Of a stretch of 6,238 nt of DNA, positions 5,542-6,238 are shown piece by piece. The translations under genes and the position numbers were made by a program. The DNA is from Bacillota bacterium (GTDB lineage: Bacteria; Bacillota; Clostridia; Peptostreptococcales; Anaerovoracaceae). The stretch's first letter is position 1. Every line of letters begins with the position of its first letter. The notes below the pieces were generated by a model that worked only from the letters and a program-made list of their open reading frames with translations, had not been told where the DNA came from and ran no database searches. The stretch lies in assembly GCA_023394035.1 (NCBI GenBank), contig JAEXBK010000126.1, positions 1-6,238 of the forward strand. The letters are read 5' to 3'.

Positions 5542-6238
5542 ATGGCGAATGGACAAAATGTTCACGAAAAAATAATAGTCCTCGATTTCGGAGGACAGTA
5601 CAATCAGCTGATAGCAAGGCGTGTCAGGGAGTGCGGAGTTTACTGCGAGGTGCATCCGTTTGATATGCCTCTTGATAAGCTTAAAAGCATGGAGCCAAGC
5701 GGAATAATACTGACGGGCGGACCGAACAGCGTTTATGATATGAGTTCGCCGCACTGTGAGAAAGAGTTGTTTGAGCTCGGCATACCTGTGCTCGGAATCT
5801 GCTACGGTGCGCAGCTTATGGCTTGGACTCTCGGCGGAGAAGTTACGACTGCCGAAACGAGCGAATACGGACATACAAATATCAGTGTTGACAGGTCATC
5901 TGCGATATTTGAGGGAGTAAGCGAAGATACAGTGGTATGGATGAGCCATACTGATATGATAGCGGTGCCGCCGGCAGGCTTTGATCGGACTTCGAGCAGC
6001 GAAAAATGTCCGGTTGCAGCAATGGAAAACGCAGCAAAGAAGCTCTATGCGGTGCAGTTCCATCCGGAGGTTACGCATTCCGTAGAAGGTCAGAAGATGC
6101 TGTACGCATTTGTTCGCGGAGTATGCGGATGTCGCGGTGACTGGGAAATGGGAAGCTTTGTCAGCGACAAGATAGAAGAAATAAGATCAAAGGTCGGTTC
6201 GGGCAGGGCTCTCTGTGCACTTTCGGGCGGTGTGGATT
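5542..6238 (+). CDS. guaA: GMP synthase (glutamine-hydrolysing), N-terminal part
   Basis: This enzyme converts XMP to GMP using ATP and ammonia from glutamine, directly after GuaB in the pathway. The window holds the first 232 codons; the full protein is usually about 510-525 residues. Residues 10 to about 195 form a class I glutamine amidotransferase domain: DFGGQYNQLIARRVRE (15-30), the oxyanion strand TGGPNSVY (58-65), the nucleophile Cys87 in GICYGAQ, and His174 and Glu176 in FHPEVTHS completing the triad. The ATP pyrophosphatase domain begins near residue 205 with its PP-loop ALSGGVD at 226-232, and the window ends in the next codon. The ATG at 5542 is preceded by AGGAG (5530-5534) with 7-nt spacing. 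It probably depends on the guaB promoter, since only 72 bp, mostly hairpin, separate the two genes. Nothing looks broken; the truncation is only the window edge. Confidence 0.97.
   Translation, partial: MANGQNVHEKIIVLDFGGQYNQLIARRVRECGVYCEVHPFDMPLDKLKSMEPSGIILTGGPNSVYDMSSPHCEKELFELGIPVLGICYGAQLMAWTLGGEVTTAETSEYGHTNISVDRSSAIFEGVSEDTVVWMSHTDMIAVPPAGFDRTSSSEKCPVAAMENAAKKLYAVQFHPEVTHSVEGQKMLYAFVRGVCGCRGDWEMGSFVSDKIEEIRSKVGSGRALCALSGGVD

Noticed and set aside
5185..5874. Minus-strand open frame of 229 codons across the guaB-guaA junction
   Set aside because: It is antisense to two well-conserved enzymes, crosses their intergenic hairpin, and shows no recognisable domain.

Overview
The window is chromosomal DNA from a low-to-mid GC Gram-positive anaerobe, most likely a gut or rumen Clostridia (Bacillota). 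The signs are strong AAGGAGG-type ribosome sites, a lipoprotein-anchored BMP binding protein feeding a NupNOP-type importer, and a 503-residue guaB of the kind I associate with Clostridia rather than Bacilli. No mobile element, CRISPR array, tRNA or rRNA is visible. Genus assignment is inference.

Layout. Two purine-related units are transcribed away from a 240-bp intergenic region (3718-3957). Leftward (minus strand) run a BMP-family nucleoside-binding lipoprotein (2554-3717), a two-domain ABC ATPase (806-2368) and an inner-membrane permease (816 down to the left edge, incomplete). A strong intrinsic terminator follows the lipoprotein gene. A near-consensus promoter (TTGAAA-17-TATTAT) then restarts transcription for the ATPase and permease, which overlap by 11 bp. 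Rightward (plus strand) run guaB, encoding IMP dehydrogenase (3958-5469), and the first 232 codons of guaA, encoding GMP synthase (5542 to the right edge).

How it fits together. The importer probably brings in purine nucleosides, and GuaB and GuaA turn IMP into XMP and then GMP. Salvage and guanine-nucleotide synthesis are therefore placed back to back. The shared intergenic region has one good promoter for each direction, an AT-rich palindrome resembling a CodY box between them, and a GC hairpin in the guaB leader that could act as an attenuator. A second terminator-like hairpin lies between guaB and guaA.

Most notable point. The GuaB protein is not of the usual bacterial type. Its length, flap residues and catalytic loop look like the IMP dehydrogenase of the protozoan Tritrichomonas foetus, down to catalytic Cys319 and the Arg418-Tyr419 pair at the same residue numbers. 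This supports the idea that the parasite enzyme came from, or shares a source with, gut Clostridia. Otherwise the genes are ordinary housekeeping types, and I found no convincing undescribed system.
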